A stretch of DNA of 64,000 bases from Chanos chanos (GCF_902362185.1 NC_044495.1:32516711-32580710); one strand, 5' to 3'. Positions 46,701 to 59,331 are shown, counted from the stretch's first letter. The notes: a model not told the origin generated them from the letters alone. A program made the numbers and translations.

Positions 46701-48431
46701 CATCCAAACTTCCAAGTCTTGATAACATATGGATCAGTGATATATTAAAACAACATATCCTGGACTCTCTTCAGAGCAGTATGCTTTTTTAATATGGTCT
46801 TATGCACAAGGATAAAGACAGTGAGCAAATAAGTGGGGTTAGGGGGGGATGATAACAGATATGAAAGAAACAAAGAAGGAGTGGGATGGCACAGACAGCT
46901 TTTAATCAATAAGACTATGACTCATGAACTCAGGCCTCTGCTACTGTTTGTATGGGTGTCTCTGTTTCACTAGGTCTGATTGTGATGCTGTGTGTGTTTG
47001 TTTTGCTTTCTCTCTCTCTCTCTCCCTCTCTATAATGTCTGTAATTGTTTGAGTCTGCTGAAAGACACTAATTGATTTCAATTAGACTGTCTCTTGTCTT
47101 AAGTGAAGAGCCTGTGCAATGGCTATGTTTTTCTGAATGCATTTGGGGAAGAAGAGGGAGTTGCTGAAAAACGTTTTGTCCTCCTCACAGAAAAGAAAAA
47201 CTATTAACTGAGAAAGAGAATCATTGAGACGCTAACACAAATAGTGCCATGGTAAAGGCTGTTCTGTCATGGATGGTGTCGTACCTCCCATCGAAAAAAA
47301 AGAACTTGCCCTTTCCATTTTTTTCCCCGTGGACAAAATGTCCCTCGAAGCGGTCACTAGAGGAGTAGGTAACCGTACAAAACCCATGAGGTTGATCATC
47401 CTCATCAAGCGGCCCTGTGGATTGAGGAAATATACATTCAAAGACAATATTCACATGGTTCAAAATAAGTTGGGAAACATCTATATTGGCTTGTCTGTAG
47501 CCCCTGCCCCCACAAAAAACACGGATCGTGAATGCCCGATGAGTTTGCGTTTCTTTTTTTTTTTTTAATAAAAACTTTGGCTACATGAAAGCGTTATACC
47601 CTGGTGTTCTATGATATTATATGTGATATTATATGTGTTTTTGACAGGAATGAGATGTTCCAAAACAAACATACAGTAACACGTGAGTCATCTGTATGTC
47701 TATAATAAACACTTATTGAGAGTAAGAAAACAGGAGCTCGTTAGTTCCCACGACCGAGTGGTGGAACAATTTTTAAAGAGCTGAGCCTTGCATAAGTTAA
47801 AAAAAAAAATTAATTAAAAAAACCACAAACACCAATACAAAACTTAAAAATGCAAACATAATCAAGGCCGTTTACAAAATTTCAGCGTGTCGAAAATTTA
47901 AATGAGACCCTCGGACACAGTTTACAGCATGAAGTTCACGTGAGCGCATTTTCAAGTTACAGCAACAATGTCACAATAACTGTATTAAATGACTGGAAAT
48001 TTGAGAGAACAATGTAGGGTTGATGTAAGGACGCGGTTCCAACAAACAAGCGACGATAGTTCAAACAGCTAATCACTCTGGAAGACACTGGTAGTGTTGG
48101 TTTAATCCAGTGTTTGTAGCTGTTCTATAATTGAACCGAACAGCCGGCATTAGCCAAGCCCACACGGGCTGACTTCCCTCGTAGCTTTAATGCCAAATAA
48201 ACCCCGGCGTCGGCTTATGGACTACTTCCGAAGTGCGCGGGCCTTAAAGCGATATTGAACTACAGTTTGGGCTATTTATCTTAGATTTTGACAAAAGTTG
48301 ACACGGAAAGCAGAACTACTTTCACTTGCTTATTATCTGAACACCCCACACACGTTTTGGTCTATTGTGAGCATACAACTGCTTGCCGTACCTTCTACGA
48401 CCTCTTCCATGTTATCATCGTCGCTGTCCAT
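41948..48431 (-). CDS. setd7: Histone-lysine N-methyltransferase SETD7 (SET7/9)
   Basis: Eight coding exons, complement: 48431-48392, 47414-47285, 46645-46444, 45218-45029, 43914-43833, 43632-43515, 42494-42337, 42149-41948, total 1122 bp, 373 residues (human 366). The N-terminus [14 protein letters not shown] is followed by MORN repeats (about residues 20-170; [40 protein letters not shown]). The SET domain carries Y245 in [15 protein letters not shown] with H297, and ELTVAYGYD with Y335, the same numbering as the human active site. SETD7 mono-methylates H3K4 in vitro and many non-histone proteins. The extra residues compared with human lie in a Glu/Arg-rich C-terminus (about residues 360-373). 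It is head-to-head with mgst2, as in human. The acceptor of exon 4 lies directly behind a TG/CG repeat instead of a pyrimidine tract. Confidence 0.96.
42640..43105. repeat. Teleost interspersed repeat in setd7 intron 6
   Basis: Several phrases in order match a dispersed non-coding repeat widespread in teleost genomes: GCCCATCTGTTGTCATTCAC, CATCAGTGGTCAG, GGCTGAGTATTTTTGG, GCACTCATACCAGCACGAC, CCACGTCAGTGTCACCGC, and GGGCTACAGTATGTAATTG. It lies between setd7 exons 7 and 6. No coding capacity is seen. I recognise the sequence but not its transposon class, and the ends are approximate. Confidence 0.65.
43719..43775. repeat. Compound (TC)n-(CA)n microsatellite
   Basis: A TC run with one TTT interruption followed by a CA run, in the setd7 intron between exons 5 and 6. 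Confidence 0.93.
45221..45259. repeat. (CG)n-(CA)n alternating tract abutting setd7 exon 4
   Basis: About 39 bp of strictly alternating pyrimidine-purine: ACA, then CG repeats, then CA repeats. On the transcribed sense strand it forms the last bases of intron 3, so the setd7 exon 4 acceptor reads GCGCGCGTGTAG. Alternating CG/CA tracts of this length can adopt Z-DNA under supercoiling. Confidence 0.93.
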
Positions 48432-48935
48432 TTCTGCGCTGAACTGTCCTAATAGTAAGCGTTAGGATCAGTCGAGATCAATCGTTTATATATTGTTGCA
48501 CTGGATAGCGGTTCACATTCCGACAACTTGCAAAAAGGGGGGCTGCCGTTCCCGGTGCACAGGGTCTGACATCATCCGCACCAGACCACATCATTGACAG
48601 CCGATTACACAATACGTAAAGGCATTTAAAGGGGCAGACAAAATTAAAACGTTGTTTATTAAAAGAACAAACACGCGAAATGTATTTATATCCACAGTTA
48701 CGTTTTTAAGCACGGTAATGCACCAGGGTTACGTTACTTTTTCATTGATATAGGCTATAAGCCAATAAAGAGAATTTCGTTTCATTTCAGGAGGCTGGTC
48801 AGAGGTGTCTTCACAACCTTTGCATGCTACAGCTTGCTCTTGGGTGGAGTACAACCATAGTTATAAAGTGCTTTATGTTTTAGGACACTGTAATCTCAGA
48901 AAGCCAGCGAGAAGAATCCAAATTGTTCGGCAATC
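48432..48935. promoter_or_regulatory. Divergent setd7/mgst2 promoter
   Basis: Only 504 bp separate the two start codons. Both 5' UTRs must lie here. No TATA box is seen, and the best-defined part is a GC-richer patch at about 48.54-48.60 kb. The interval is inferred from gene layout more than from motifs. Confidence 0.5.
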
Positions 48936-51583
48936 ATGGCAACGGACCTCCCTGTTCTTTTAGCTGCGGTGTCATTATTATCTGGTCTTCACATGGGTAA
49001 GACACGCTTCGTGACTGCTCCAAAAAACAAGTCCTGGGTTCGCGACTATTCGAGTCTAGCCTATTTGAGTGAAACAAAGTTTTCTGACCGAATCCAGACA
49101 TTTCGCGTTTCCGTTCATAGGATGTGTACTCTGATCGGTTAACGATGTTGACTCCTGCTCATAATAATCGAATTAAGGTAATAACGAGAAATCAACTGCA
49201 TGCGTAAATTATGCTTAATTTCTTCATGGTATTAACATACCGAAGGAAATTGACGAAAATTAGCCCTAAGATCAATATGCCCATTAACCGCCAAGCGCGA
49301 TTGGTCTTTCTAAATTTCTTCGGAATGAACCTAATATGCTGTCTGGCAGGTTTCTTTGACGACAGTCACACACTTTAAAATACTTTTGCGTGACTTCATA
49401 GAGACGCGCACTGTTTGATAATTTCCTAAATCGGTGTAGAGTTCGTTCGGGGTAACGTCTTTGAAATATGTCCAAAACTCTGATTCGTTCAGTATTTGCG
49501 CTCATCCCTGTAGGTCTCGGGCTGTAGCTTCGTTTTATCAACGGAACGCTCAAGTTTTGTGTAACTGAAGTCTTTCAAACCTTACTATTGTTAAGCAAAC
49601 TGGTCTCTCACCAACTAACTTATTGAATGCCTTTGATGGGTTGGCTGCTTACCTTTTACTGGAATTCTGTGCTTACATCATGTGTTATAATCCTAGTAAT
49701 ATTAATGCATAATCCAATTCAGTGTTATCTGGTGCATTTTATGGAAAATCATTGAGTTCTTTGGACAGTAGCCTATCTATGCAGTGATACGTAAATGAAA
49801 AGTACTGACGTAGTTCCCACCATAGCCTCTGTCTGGTATCATATTAACCACAGGAGGTATAAGGCACACACCTTACCTCTGGCTATAATTACCCTTGCCC
49901 CTCTTCACCCACAGTGTTGCCATGGAGAATCTGTATGCCCTTTGTGAGGAGTATTCAGGGCTTGTTTTATACCATAAAAATATGTGCTGGAGTGCAACAT
50001 TATTAAAAAGCTGAACAACAGGACTAATTGACATAAAGATCTTATACATTACCTTGAGATCACCAAAACGTTATTGTACTAACTAGACTAATTTTGTTGA
50101 GTGGACTTAAACAAACTGCAGTAGCAGCATTTTTATTATAATTTTGTGAAACCTAAAATTACACCTGAATCTCCAACATCAGTGAGCTACTGGATGACAG
50201 TATCACATTGTGTCATATTCTGTGGGGAGCATTGTTTCTTCCCTATAGAAACAATAGTAAAGGAGCAAACGAGAGGCAGAGGGATGACTCCACAGGAGGG
50301 TGACAGATCTGACAGATCTGAATTAGTCAGGATGTTGTCATTTCCGTTGATAGACTGTTGAACACTATATTTTCCCTTCATGTCACATTAGTCCATAATC
50401 TAAAGGCAATGTCAATTCATCTGTCAAATAAATACACAAACATTAATTAATATACATGTGCTAAAGGATGTATAACTCAAACAAATATCATCAGATGTTT
50501 GTCATGGTAACTTGAGTGGCATTAAACAGTTACACATAACTATATAGTCTTTTTTTCCTACCAGGGTACATAGCCAGACGTGTGGGATGGTCCAGAATGA
50601 AGCACAAAATTATGCCACCTGTTGTCACTGGTCATCCAGAATTTGAGAGAACATTTCGTGCCCAGTAAGAAACTACATTAGAGGCTTTCTCTAACATACA
50701 GGTTTATCAGCCTGAAATAAGAGCAACGTTTATGCATGGATAAACAAAGTCAATTCTGCCTCAGCCATCTGCAATAATAAAAAGATTAATCCTATTTCAG
50801 TCTCACAGTCATAATTTGGGTCGCCGATTAATTATGCTGAAAAAAATCTTTGGTATATATGTTAATCAGTTATCATCTTCCCCCTGCACCTCTCAGACAG
50901 AACTGTGTGGAGTTTTACCCCATCTTCCTGATGACCTTGTGGATTGCTGGGCTTTTCTGTAATGAAGGTAAAAGTATGAAACTGGAAAGAGGTTGCAAAG
51001 TCTGGAATTGCACTGTATTTGTGACAATACCACACAGGACCAGATTCAAAATTCAGATAATCTGTTTCTGCGTAATGAAATAACAAAGTGCTACATATTT
51101 GTTGTTTTACTGATTTTGTTGTCTAATTTGAACTCAAATCATAACACCAAACCCAAGGCCTTCAGTATTGCGAGACTGAAAAAAAAAAACCCTGCATTCT
51201 ATGCTAGGAGAAAAAAAATCCTAAACATATTTCAAATCTTCTTCTCCTTCAGAGCTAGCCGCTATTGGAGGAATTGTGTATATTGTGGCCCGAGAGATGT
51301 ATTTTGTTGGCTACTCTACCTCGACTAAGAAAAGGTAAATACATGAATTTGGTAATGCTGAATGGAGGAAATGAAAATTAAATGCACGACAAATCCAAAA
51401 AAAATTTGGAAGCAACATCATCAAAACCTTACCTGATTCCGCTGACTGGTTATTTTCAGGTTGCCAGGATTTTCTTTGCAATTGGTTGCACTTATAATCC
51501 TGGCTGTCATGGCAGCCAGTGGGATTCTTCATGCAATCTTGGACAAATACCTTGACATCAACCTCCTTTCCAGATTCTGGTGA
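48936..51583 (+). CDS. mgst2: Microsomal glutathione S-transferase 2
   Basis: Five coding exons: 48936-48996, 50565-50664, 50897-50967, 51253-51334, 51460-51583, total 438 bp, 145 residues (human MGST2 147). The order of conserved pieces follows MGST2: [65 protein letters not shown]. The [11 protein letters not shown] segment is the MAPEG family signature, carrying the glutathione-binding residues. Four membrane helices are apparent at about 5-22, 60-80, 81-100 and 116-136. MGST2 is a trimeric ER/nuclear-membrane enzyme that conjugates glutathione and can make leukotriene C4. Intron phases agree throughout. LTC4S and FLAP are relatives, but the wording and synteny favour MGST2. Confidence 0.95.
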
Positions 51584-53600
51584 AAAACAGAGTCAATGGA
51601 ACAAATACTCTCTCTCAAATGCATTTTTCATTTTCTACCATTTTAAAATAATTTTTCCATTATATGACCATTTTCCATTACATGACCATACATAACACCA
51701 GTCATGAGCCTTCTTCTTTACAGCAGGTGCATATTGTGTGATGTTATGTTTCTTTTATGCCTGTCATTCAGAATGAAAAAAAAAATTGAAAAGACTCTTC
51801 AGTGTCAATGTTATTTTGAACCTGCTATAGGTTCCTGAGTTTGAATGGGAACTGTATCACCCACCAAAAAGACAAGAATACTACAGATTAAACAGTGTAA
51901 GTCGTTAAGTTGCTGAGTGACTCCTTTAAACTGGCTCTTCACAATCAAAGCAGAGTAATAGATAGTGCTTGCTTTCAAACTCTTCCTGTCACTTTCAACA
52001 ACCTGCAGTTGCAGATACACCTCGCATATATAAGTTCTCATCTCCTACTGTGACAAACAATGGGTTGGTTTTCAGACTGACCTGAAGTCAGCTCAAATTC
52101 TACACTAAATATAGGGCACAGAACAGACACATCCAGACTGTCTGCTCTGCAGCAGGGCTAAACTGCCCATCAGATACCATCTGGAAAACCATATGCCACA
52201 AGAGACCTGGCATGTCTCATGATGCCACAAGACATTGATCGGTTTACACACTTGAGACATAAGAAGGTCTAATGCCCAACTTACGAATTGTTATTATACT
52301 ACATCATAATGTGCATAAGCATGAAAGTTTCATGAACACGTGAAATTTACTAAGTGTTTAACTGCACGCCGCATTCCCCTTGTTGACATATTATGATGTG
52401 CTGTGCACGTTTGGCCACCAGGTGTCACTAACAGATTTGAGAGTGAGGAATTTAATCCCTTCAAGTCCTCAGTGTATGTATGTGCTCTTAGTGACAGTGG
52501 ACCTGTAGGTTTGAAATCCCCTTCCACCTTGATGCAATTACAGTACTGTAACTGTAACATAGTGTAAAGTACTGTAAATGAGCCAACGAGCTTCACACCT
52601 GATCAATGGAGGCGTAATCAGTTAGAAAGAAACATGGCTGTAAACTTTTTTTTGTTTGATTTCACCTGTGTCAGCTAAAATGTGCTGTTGTGACACATGG
52701 ATTTCTTGTTTCTTTTAATACATATTTTTCCGTCTTCTCTGAGAACACATGCCTCCAATGATGCATACGAAATAAGCCATAACGTCTTATCACAATGTGA
52801 GGGTAGTGGTATGACTTATAGTAACAAACAGCTTAGTCATACCACTTACCTCATAATGATCTTATCACAGTGTGAGCTGATCAGACTGACTCAGCTATAT
52901 ATTACATTCCTTGGCCAGTACATTGGCACTTTAGCAGGTGAGATTACAGAGTTTATCTCTACAAGCATATTTATCCTTTTTTTTTTTTACAGTACTTGAA
53001 CTTCTATCACTCCGTTTTTAAGTAAAGATGCTGTTTTGAACATGTTTTATCTTTCTTGCTATCTGCTCAGAAACTCTGACTAAAACTTGTCGGGAACATC
53101 CCGATGATATTAGTTTTGTGTTTCTGTAAATTTTGTAAATTATGTAGAGTCAGATTGATACACAAAGGACACATATAGAGAATAAAAAAAAACGTTTGCA
53201 TACTACAGCAAAAGCCTCCTTCAATGTATAGAAACACTCTACATGAATTCTAAAGTGATTCATAATCAGATAACTTCTGCATTTGTTTAACTGGATACAT
53301 TGCATTTGTAAGTTGATCAGCGTGTGCTACATTCTAAAGCTTTTCAAAGCTGTAAAATGAGATTAAGTTTCCGTGTGCTGTGGTCAGTTCGGGGCAAATT
53401 CATTTTCATATGTTTGCGTTCAGTCCATGGAAACCATTACCACACAGAGATAATTTGTATTGCCTGGCAACGAATGGAAATGTGCTACACTGTTTCTCAA
53501 TACTACAGCCTGGCGCGGGGTCAGAACTGTAAATGGACCTGACCAGCGCATCACTGCTAGTACTTTGGCCTCGTTTTGATACCAGTGCGTCAGCTTGATG
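51584..53600. other. mgst2-scoc spacer, no gene seen
   Basis: Two kilobases with no recognisable exon. In human, MAML3 lies between MGST2 and SCOC, and none of its coding sequence is seen here. The only structured element I find is the inverted repeat near 52.8 kb, listed separately. Confidence 0.55.
52785..52870. repeat. Hairpin-forming inverted repeat
   Basis: AGTGGTATGACT at 52805-52816 is perfectly complementary to 52835-52846 with an 18-base loop. The stem continues outward imperfectly for about 15 more bases. Outside it, CTTATCACAATGTGAG (from about 52786) and CTTATCACAGTGTGAG (from 52861) form a flanking direct repeat. Confidence 0.85.
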
Positions 53601-53735
53601 ATTCTGTCCTACCGATCATTCAGCTCGCAAGTGCAACTATATCACCTGCAATTCTGCGAATGGATGACTCAGGGATAGCGTGACATCCCCCGTTTTTTTC
53701 TTGATAGAATCTCTGTGTTTTCTTCCTTCAGTTGG
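53601..53735 (+). other. scoc: scoc 5' non-coding exon (3' edge)
   Basis: A strong donor (GTTGG then GTAAGTC) at 53735/53736 precedes the scoc coding exons and fits a 5' UTR first exon. The start of the exon is not determined, and the left edge given is arbitrary. Confidence 0.4.
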
Positions 53736-54420
53736 GTAAGTCATTGTATTCATATCAGCACAATGTGTCCTCTTGTACATTTACGCATTAAACCTACTGT
53801 ATGATATGAAAAACATCACTCACCATGTAGGCTACATGTCGCAGCTTTGTTTACATCATGTTAGCTTGCGTCTTGCCTTAGCTATTCGTGATCCGTTGGT
53901 TAACCTGATCTAACCTACCCTGAGATAGTGCAGGTGCCTTATGTAGTTACCTCAATAGCATAATTATTTGTGCCTGTACTGCAAATTTTCCTTCAGTTGT
54001 CCTTTTCTGTTAAAATATCTGTGTAACCGTTTGCTTGTCCGTTGGTATGGTTGTGTTAGTGAACTACGCCTTTACCGTTAGTGTCATATAGCCTAGTAAA
54101 CCTACAAATATGTAAGCACAGTTAAGTGACACCACGAAATTCAGCTAGCCGTATGCGCTGTTAAAATCTCAAATATCGGGGGCTGAACAAGTCTGCATTT
54201 TACGAAAGTGTATTTCGAGGGAGGGAGCTGATTCAACTAGAGATTTTTAATTGGCTGTTTTTACTGGAGCGAGTTGCGTCTTGGAAAAGATCTGCATGCA
54301 TAGACCTATATAACTTTCATCGATTTTCGAAAGGTTTGATGTAACTGTCATCACTGTGTATCTGTAGTGCTCTCTGGAGTCGCAGCCCTGTACATCAAGA
54401 AGGAGGATAAATACGTCAGC

Positions 54421-55781
54421 ATGAACTCGGATGTGGACGGTAAGAGAAACTACAGTGACGTGAACTCATGCACATGGGCTTAATAAAGTTCAAAAACCTG
54501 TCTGCTCAGCTGTTTCAAGTTTTTGGCAGTTAGTATACTCCTGTGTTCTTCATTTCAGGGTTGTGAAATCAGAGTATATAAGTGTTATCATGTGTTTGGA
54601 TATAATGAAATTTAGTAGTGATTTAATTTTTACAAACTGTGATAAAGCACTGGAAAATCTAACATTAAAAGTGTAGAGACTGTGGTATGTTGTGAAAGTA
54701 GTCAGAGACTTCACGCAGCATCACAAAATAGCACAGTCCCTAACGAATTAATGCATTTATAGGGCTGTTACTATATATTAAAAGTAATGTCAAGCACACA
54801 GTTCCTGAGGTGTATGATTCATGAACATGACTGTCCCTTGCCTCTAATCACACATTAAACACTATCTGCACCAGTGTGGTGCTAGAGTAAAGATTCCTAT
54901 AACATTATCTAACATCATATTTTAAACATAATAAATATTATATTGTAGTGTTGGGTCTTGTTCTTTTGTAGTGTGAGTTTTGTGGGATATCGAGTTATCC
55001 TGTCATAACAATAAACACTAACAGAGGCAGATTTTTGGTCACACATCAAAGTGGCTGGTAAAATGGAAAAATATCTGGCAGTGCCAAATTTAACCAGCGT
55101 GTGTTGTGTCATAGTTTCCAGCAGTGAACTTAAGACATGAGAAAAAACAGATGTGTAAGTTAGACAGGAGCAGCCAATGCTGATTGATGGTATTTGTGTT
55201 TACAATTTACAATTTGGCGTTCAGCACATGCTTTTAACCAAAGCAACTGACAATAAGTGCATCGATCAGATCACGGTTTTCATTTATTGAAAACGTGTGT
55301 GTGTTTCAGGTGACAAGGAAAATCAGGCAGAGTGGGAGGAGAAGATGAGGCTGATAAACCAGGTCCTTGAGTTGCAACATACACTTGAGGGTAAGAGCAC
55401 ACAACACATACTCGGTAAACAACATACACTCAGTAGTGCTAATAATCTCGCTCATAATGGTATTGAGAAGGGTGTGTGGCATTGTATTCTTTACCATCAC
55501 AAATGCAAAAATTTTATAGGAACTGTCTGAAGTTCACTGCCCGATCCACAAAAAGTCCCTGGTCATCCTAGTTTCTCTCTCTCTTATTCCATTCCTTCTC
55601 TCTCTCTTTCTCTCTCTCTTACTCTCTCTCTCTGTCAGACCTCTCAGTAAGAGTGGATGCTGTGAAAGAGGAGAATTTGAAGCTGAAATCAGAGAACCAG
55701 GTTCTGGGTCAGTACATTGAGAACCTTATGTCTGCATCCAGCGTATTCCAGACGACTGATTCAAAGAGCAAACGGAAATAA
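54421..55781 (+). CDS. scoc: Short coiled-coil protein SCOC
   Basis: Three coding exons: 54421-54439, 55310-55390, 55639-55781, total 243 bp, 80 residues, matching the short SCOC isoform. The start [18 protein letters not shown] parallels human MMNADMDAVDAENQVELEEK. The rest ([19 protein letters not shown] to the [16 protein letters not shown] end) is nearly identical to human. SCOC is a parallel coiled-coil protein on the Golgi that binds ARL1-family GTPases and, with FEZ1, regulates starvation-induced autophagy. The heptad segment covers about residues 17-63. The exon with the start codon is open upstream to its acceptor at 54367/54368, so a longer N-terminal isoform is possible. An AATAAA at 56668-56673 puts the 3' end near 56.69 kb. 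Confidence 0.96.
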
Positions 55782-56695
55782 GCCCACTCTTCCCAGCACT
55801 CCTGAGTTATCCCATTTTTAAACAAAGCCACGCCTGTGTCATCCCACTCATATTTGTTTACGCTCCTGTTACCAATGCTTTCCTGTTTGAATCATCACAC
55901 ACAGCCCAAATGTCAAATGTTTACATTGCAAGACTTGTCTCCGTCTTAGTATTTAATGTTGTCACTTTATTTATTTCTTTTTTAAAGTGCAACAGTGTTA
56001 AAGGCTCATCCTGCATTATTTATGCTTTTGCACGTTATTTTACCACATGTGAAGAAAAACAGAAACTAAATACATTAACCTGTGTTTACGTTTGACCCTG
56101 TTTTTTTTTCACACTGTCAGAACAGTGTGTGACTGTTGTTTGTCAAAGCTTTATACATTGAAACACAACTGCAGCAACCTCCAACACTGTCTTCTGTGGC
56201 TTAACATGAGTACACAACAAATTAATGAGATGACAACTTAAAAACTTTTATGCCACGGTAAAGGGATACTTCCTCTAAATGATACCTTTTTGTTGCCTTC
56301 CATTGCTGCCGTTGATCAGCTACTTCTAGACTTAAAGCACAAAGAATACACAAACAAACATCGAAGATATTTCACTCCACAATTGTGCCAGGAACATTCT
56401 TTTAAGATCTGAGGTGGAGCTTTTTTTGAAAATACAGCAGTTTAGGATTTATTGAAGCGATAAATCCAGTTAGACTATGTTATGTGGAAAATGAGAAAAT
56501 TTTGTAAATTTAGCGAATAGTTCTTTAAGATTGTCAGATGTCTTCAGGGGAAGAGTGTTCTTAAAAAGGAACTGCGGTTGTGTTTCTGTGCACCTGTGCC
56601 CTCCTTAAACCTTTTCTATACAGCATTTTATGATTTATTTTTTTGCGGCATTTGATATGCCTGTTTTAATAAAAGACTTTTTGGTTGGCCTCGAC
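55782..56695 (+). other. scoc: scoc 3' UTR with poly(A) signal
   Basis: About 0.9 kb of AT-rich sequence after the scoc stop codon with no exon-like features. A canonical AATAAA at 56668-56673 marks the likely end. Confidence 0.7.
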
Positions 56696-59295
56696 GTGTC
56701 AGTCCCTGTGGTAATAGTCTTTATGCCTTGTGCGTGTGTGTGTGTGTTTGTTATTGTGTTTGGGTAGTTTTCATTCAGTTATTAAGTTCCTGCCCTCTAG
56801 GAATTATGTAACTGGATAGAAATGCTGGCTTTGGTTTGATTTGTATGTCAGTGCGTCTTGGCAAAGCAGACTGACGAAACCTCCAATAGAAAAGGAAGCA
56901 AAGACAGCTCATCCCTCTCCTCAGGGATCCAATTCTGTCATTTATACCCATCACGGCAGTCAGGCAGAGCAGGAAACTTTTAAAAACAGACGTCATGGAA
57001 ACTAACAGCAAAAGATTATGTATTTACAAACTGAAATTCATTCAAGGAAGAATATATATCTATATATAGGATTAGTTGATTTGTATGCTGGTGCATGCAA
57101 ATCAAATTCCCCTGAAAATCTGCAGCTTCTGGTCTGTGGTGCCAGAGAGACAGTGAGAAAGCTCCTGAAAAACTCCTGTGTCCCCATAGACGAGCCACTG
57201 ACAAACTCCAAGAGGATGTGTTTTCATAGCTTCTGTTCGTACTGTCATTATCATGGCTGAGAAGTTCACTCACCTGCCCGACGATGCTGTAAGAGTGCGT
57301 AGAGAGAATGTGGAGAACAAAGAGAACATAGAGTTCCCTCACCTGATAATTCCATCAATAAATTTCGTCATGTAGGTTTTTTTCTGGTCTGAGTATAATT
57401 TGAGTTTAGCAACCAGTGCACATACAAATCTGGGCTGGAGGTTTTACCATGGATACATTTTGTTTTTTATCTTTCTATTTCTTAGGGTGTTTTATCCTTA
57501 GGTATGGAAGGAACACAACTGGAAAACAACTCTTGTACATATTGATTAAACATTAACAATCTAAACATTTAATGTCAGATGTATAAAATGTGACTGTAGA
57601 TGTGCCAGGCCTGTGTTGGTAGCTCACAAAAGTTAAATTATAATAAACTTATAAATCATCAAACCAGTGAGACTTGATCAAGGACAGCAATGAAATGGGA
57701 ATTTCCACCCAGTTCATTGCATCTGTCTATGTGTGTCCATTAACATGCCATGTGAGGAGAGGATTAATTCACCACACTCTTATCTGATAAACCCTGATCA
57801 GGTCATCTTCATTACACTCAAAACCAATAAGAAATCAAACACACAGTTTTACTCTTTGCACTCACTCAAACAGAAGTGACATCATTCAATGTTGGGTATA
57901 CTGTCCATCGCTTCTTCTGTCTCACTCTTACGACAGTGAGAGCCACTCATTGTGCTGTTAAAATCAAAGTTAAACCGCCCTTGTTAGGCAATATGTCCAA
58001 AGACCTATTGCAAACTGAACGTGTTAGCCATAAATACAATAGGGGTCTGTGTTTCTTACACTGATAAAAATTTACTGATAGCACTAGCACTCATGTGCTG
58101 ATGGCCCTGTACTCCCATGCATAGCATGAGAGTACAAAAGTTCATGCATAATTCTTTTGCACTTTTCACCCTGTCTGCATATGACTTTTTCACAGCCACA
58201 GATCTATTTTTAGGGATGTCCCGATCCGATCAAGCCATTTTTTTACTGATCGGCTTTATTGAGCATGAACGACCCACCCTGTCCTTTGTTTGACATCAGC
58301 TGTCACACAGGTGTCGTAAACAGAGAGCACAATTTGTGGCAGGACGCGGCTAAACCGTCTGCAGAGTGGACGCTTGGATAGGCTCCAGCACACCCGCGAC
58401 CCTAATTAGGATGAGCCGCTTTGAAAATGCACATCAGCACCGCATTATCGTGACTTTTTTCTTGCAAGATTACGACTTTATTCTCGTAATATTACAACCT
58501 TATTCTCGAAATCTCAGAATTTTTGATACTTATGATAAAGTAGTGCTGATGTGCCAAAAGATTAAATATTTGTAATTTTTCTTGCAAAATTACAACTTTA
58601 TTTTCGCAATATTACTACATTATTCTCGAAATCTCCAAATATTTTTTCCTCAATGTGGCCCTAATACTCCATCGTAGAAGTGTGATAAGAGCCATATAAA
58701 AATATTTTTAGTTTGTTTACATTATTATTTTGTAAAAATAAATAAAAACAAAATTAAGGAACAGCTTGGATGCAGCCAATTTTTTTTTCTTAATGCATTG
58801 CAGAGCTATTCAATTGTCAAGCGTATACATTGGATTGATTTTAATAACTTTAATGTACTTGAAGTGTGCACTGTGCAGCTGTATTATCTAGGAAAATACA
58901 AATATCGGATCGGGACTCTGTATCGGCAGATATTACACGGATCAGGGGCAAGAAAGCTTTATTGGGACATCTCTACCCGTTTTTTAAGGTCTTTTTATGG
59001 CATGTTCATATGAATGTATTTCTGTCATTATTCTACTAATATTTCCATCCATACTTAACAACATAAATAACAGCAAGACATACTGAATGAAATGTTAAAA
59101 AATTTAAGATTTGATCATTCAACAAAAATAAATTAATGGTCCTCCAGAAAACTGGGGCCTTACATACTGAGAATGTATAAATATATTATAACTGCAACAA
59201 ACAGCTGATATCAACTGTATATTTTACAAACAGTAGAAAAGAAACTGATATTCCTTTAACCTTTCATATTACTTCTACTTTCCATGTAATATTTT

Positions 59296-59298
<3 letters not shown>
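56696..59298. other. Intergenic, repeat-bearing
   Basis: No host coding exon is recognised. The open frames around 57.0-57.3 kb on both strands resemble no family I know. Most of the right half is a nested repeat cluster (58211-58975). Confidence 0.5.
58211..58975. mobile_element. hAT-like non-autonomous DNA transposon, with nested repeats
   Basis: The left end TAGGGATGTCCCGAT is an inverted partner of the right end ATTGGGACATCTCTA (two mismatches in 15). Internal phrases GATCCGATCA and TATCGGATCGGGACTCTGTATCGG are typical of a teleost hAT family with this terminus. There is no transposase frame. The 8-bp flanks (TCTATTTT and CCCGTTTT) agree only partly, so a target duplication is not clear. 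Inside are two other repeat-like blocks: one with GGATAGGCTCCAGCAC and CCGCGACCCTAATTAGGAT (about 58345-58430), and one of TTATTCTCG-type units ending in GTGGCCCTAATACTCC (about 58445-58675). Confidence 0.65.

Positions 59299-59328
<30 letters not shown>
59299..59328. repeat. (GA)n microsatellite
   Basis: Thirty bases of pure GA, probably within or just beyond the 3' UTR of the terminal minus-strand gene. Confidence 0.95.

Positions 59329-59331
<3 letters not shown>

Noticed and set aside
57016-57342. A 108-codon open frame on minus, also open on plus
   Set aside because: Neither strand gives a recognisable protein, and the splice signals around it are weak.
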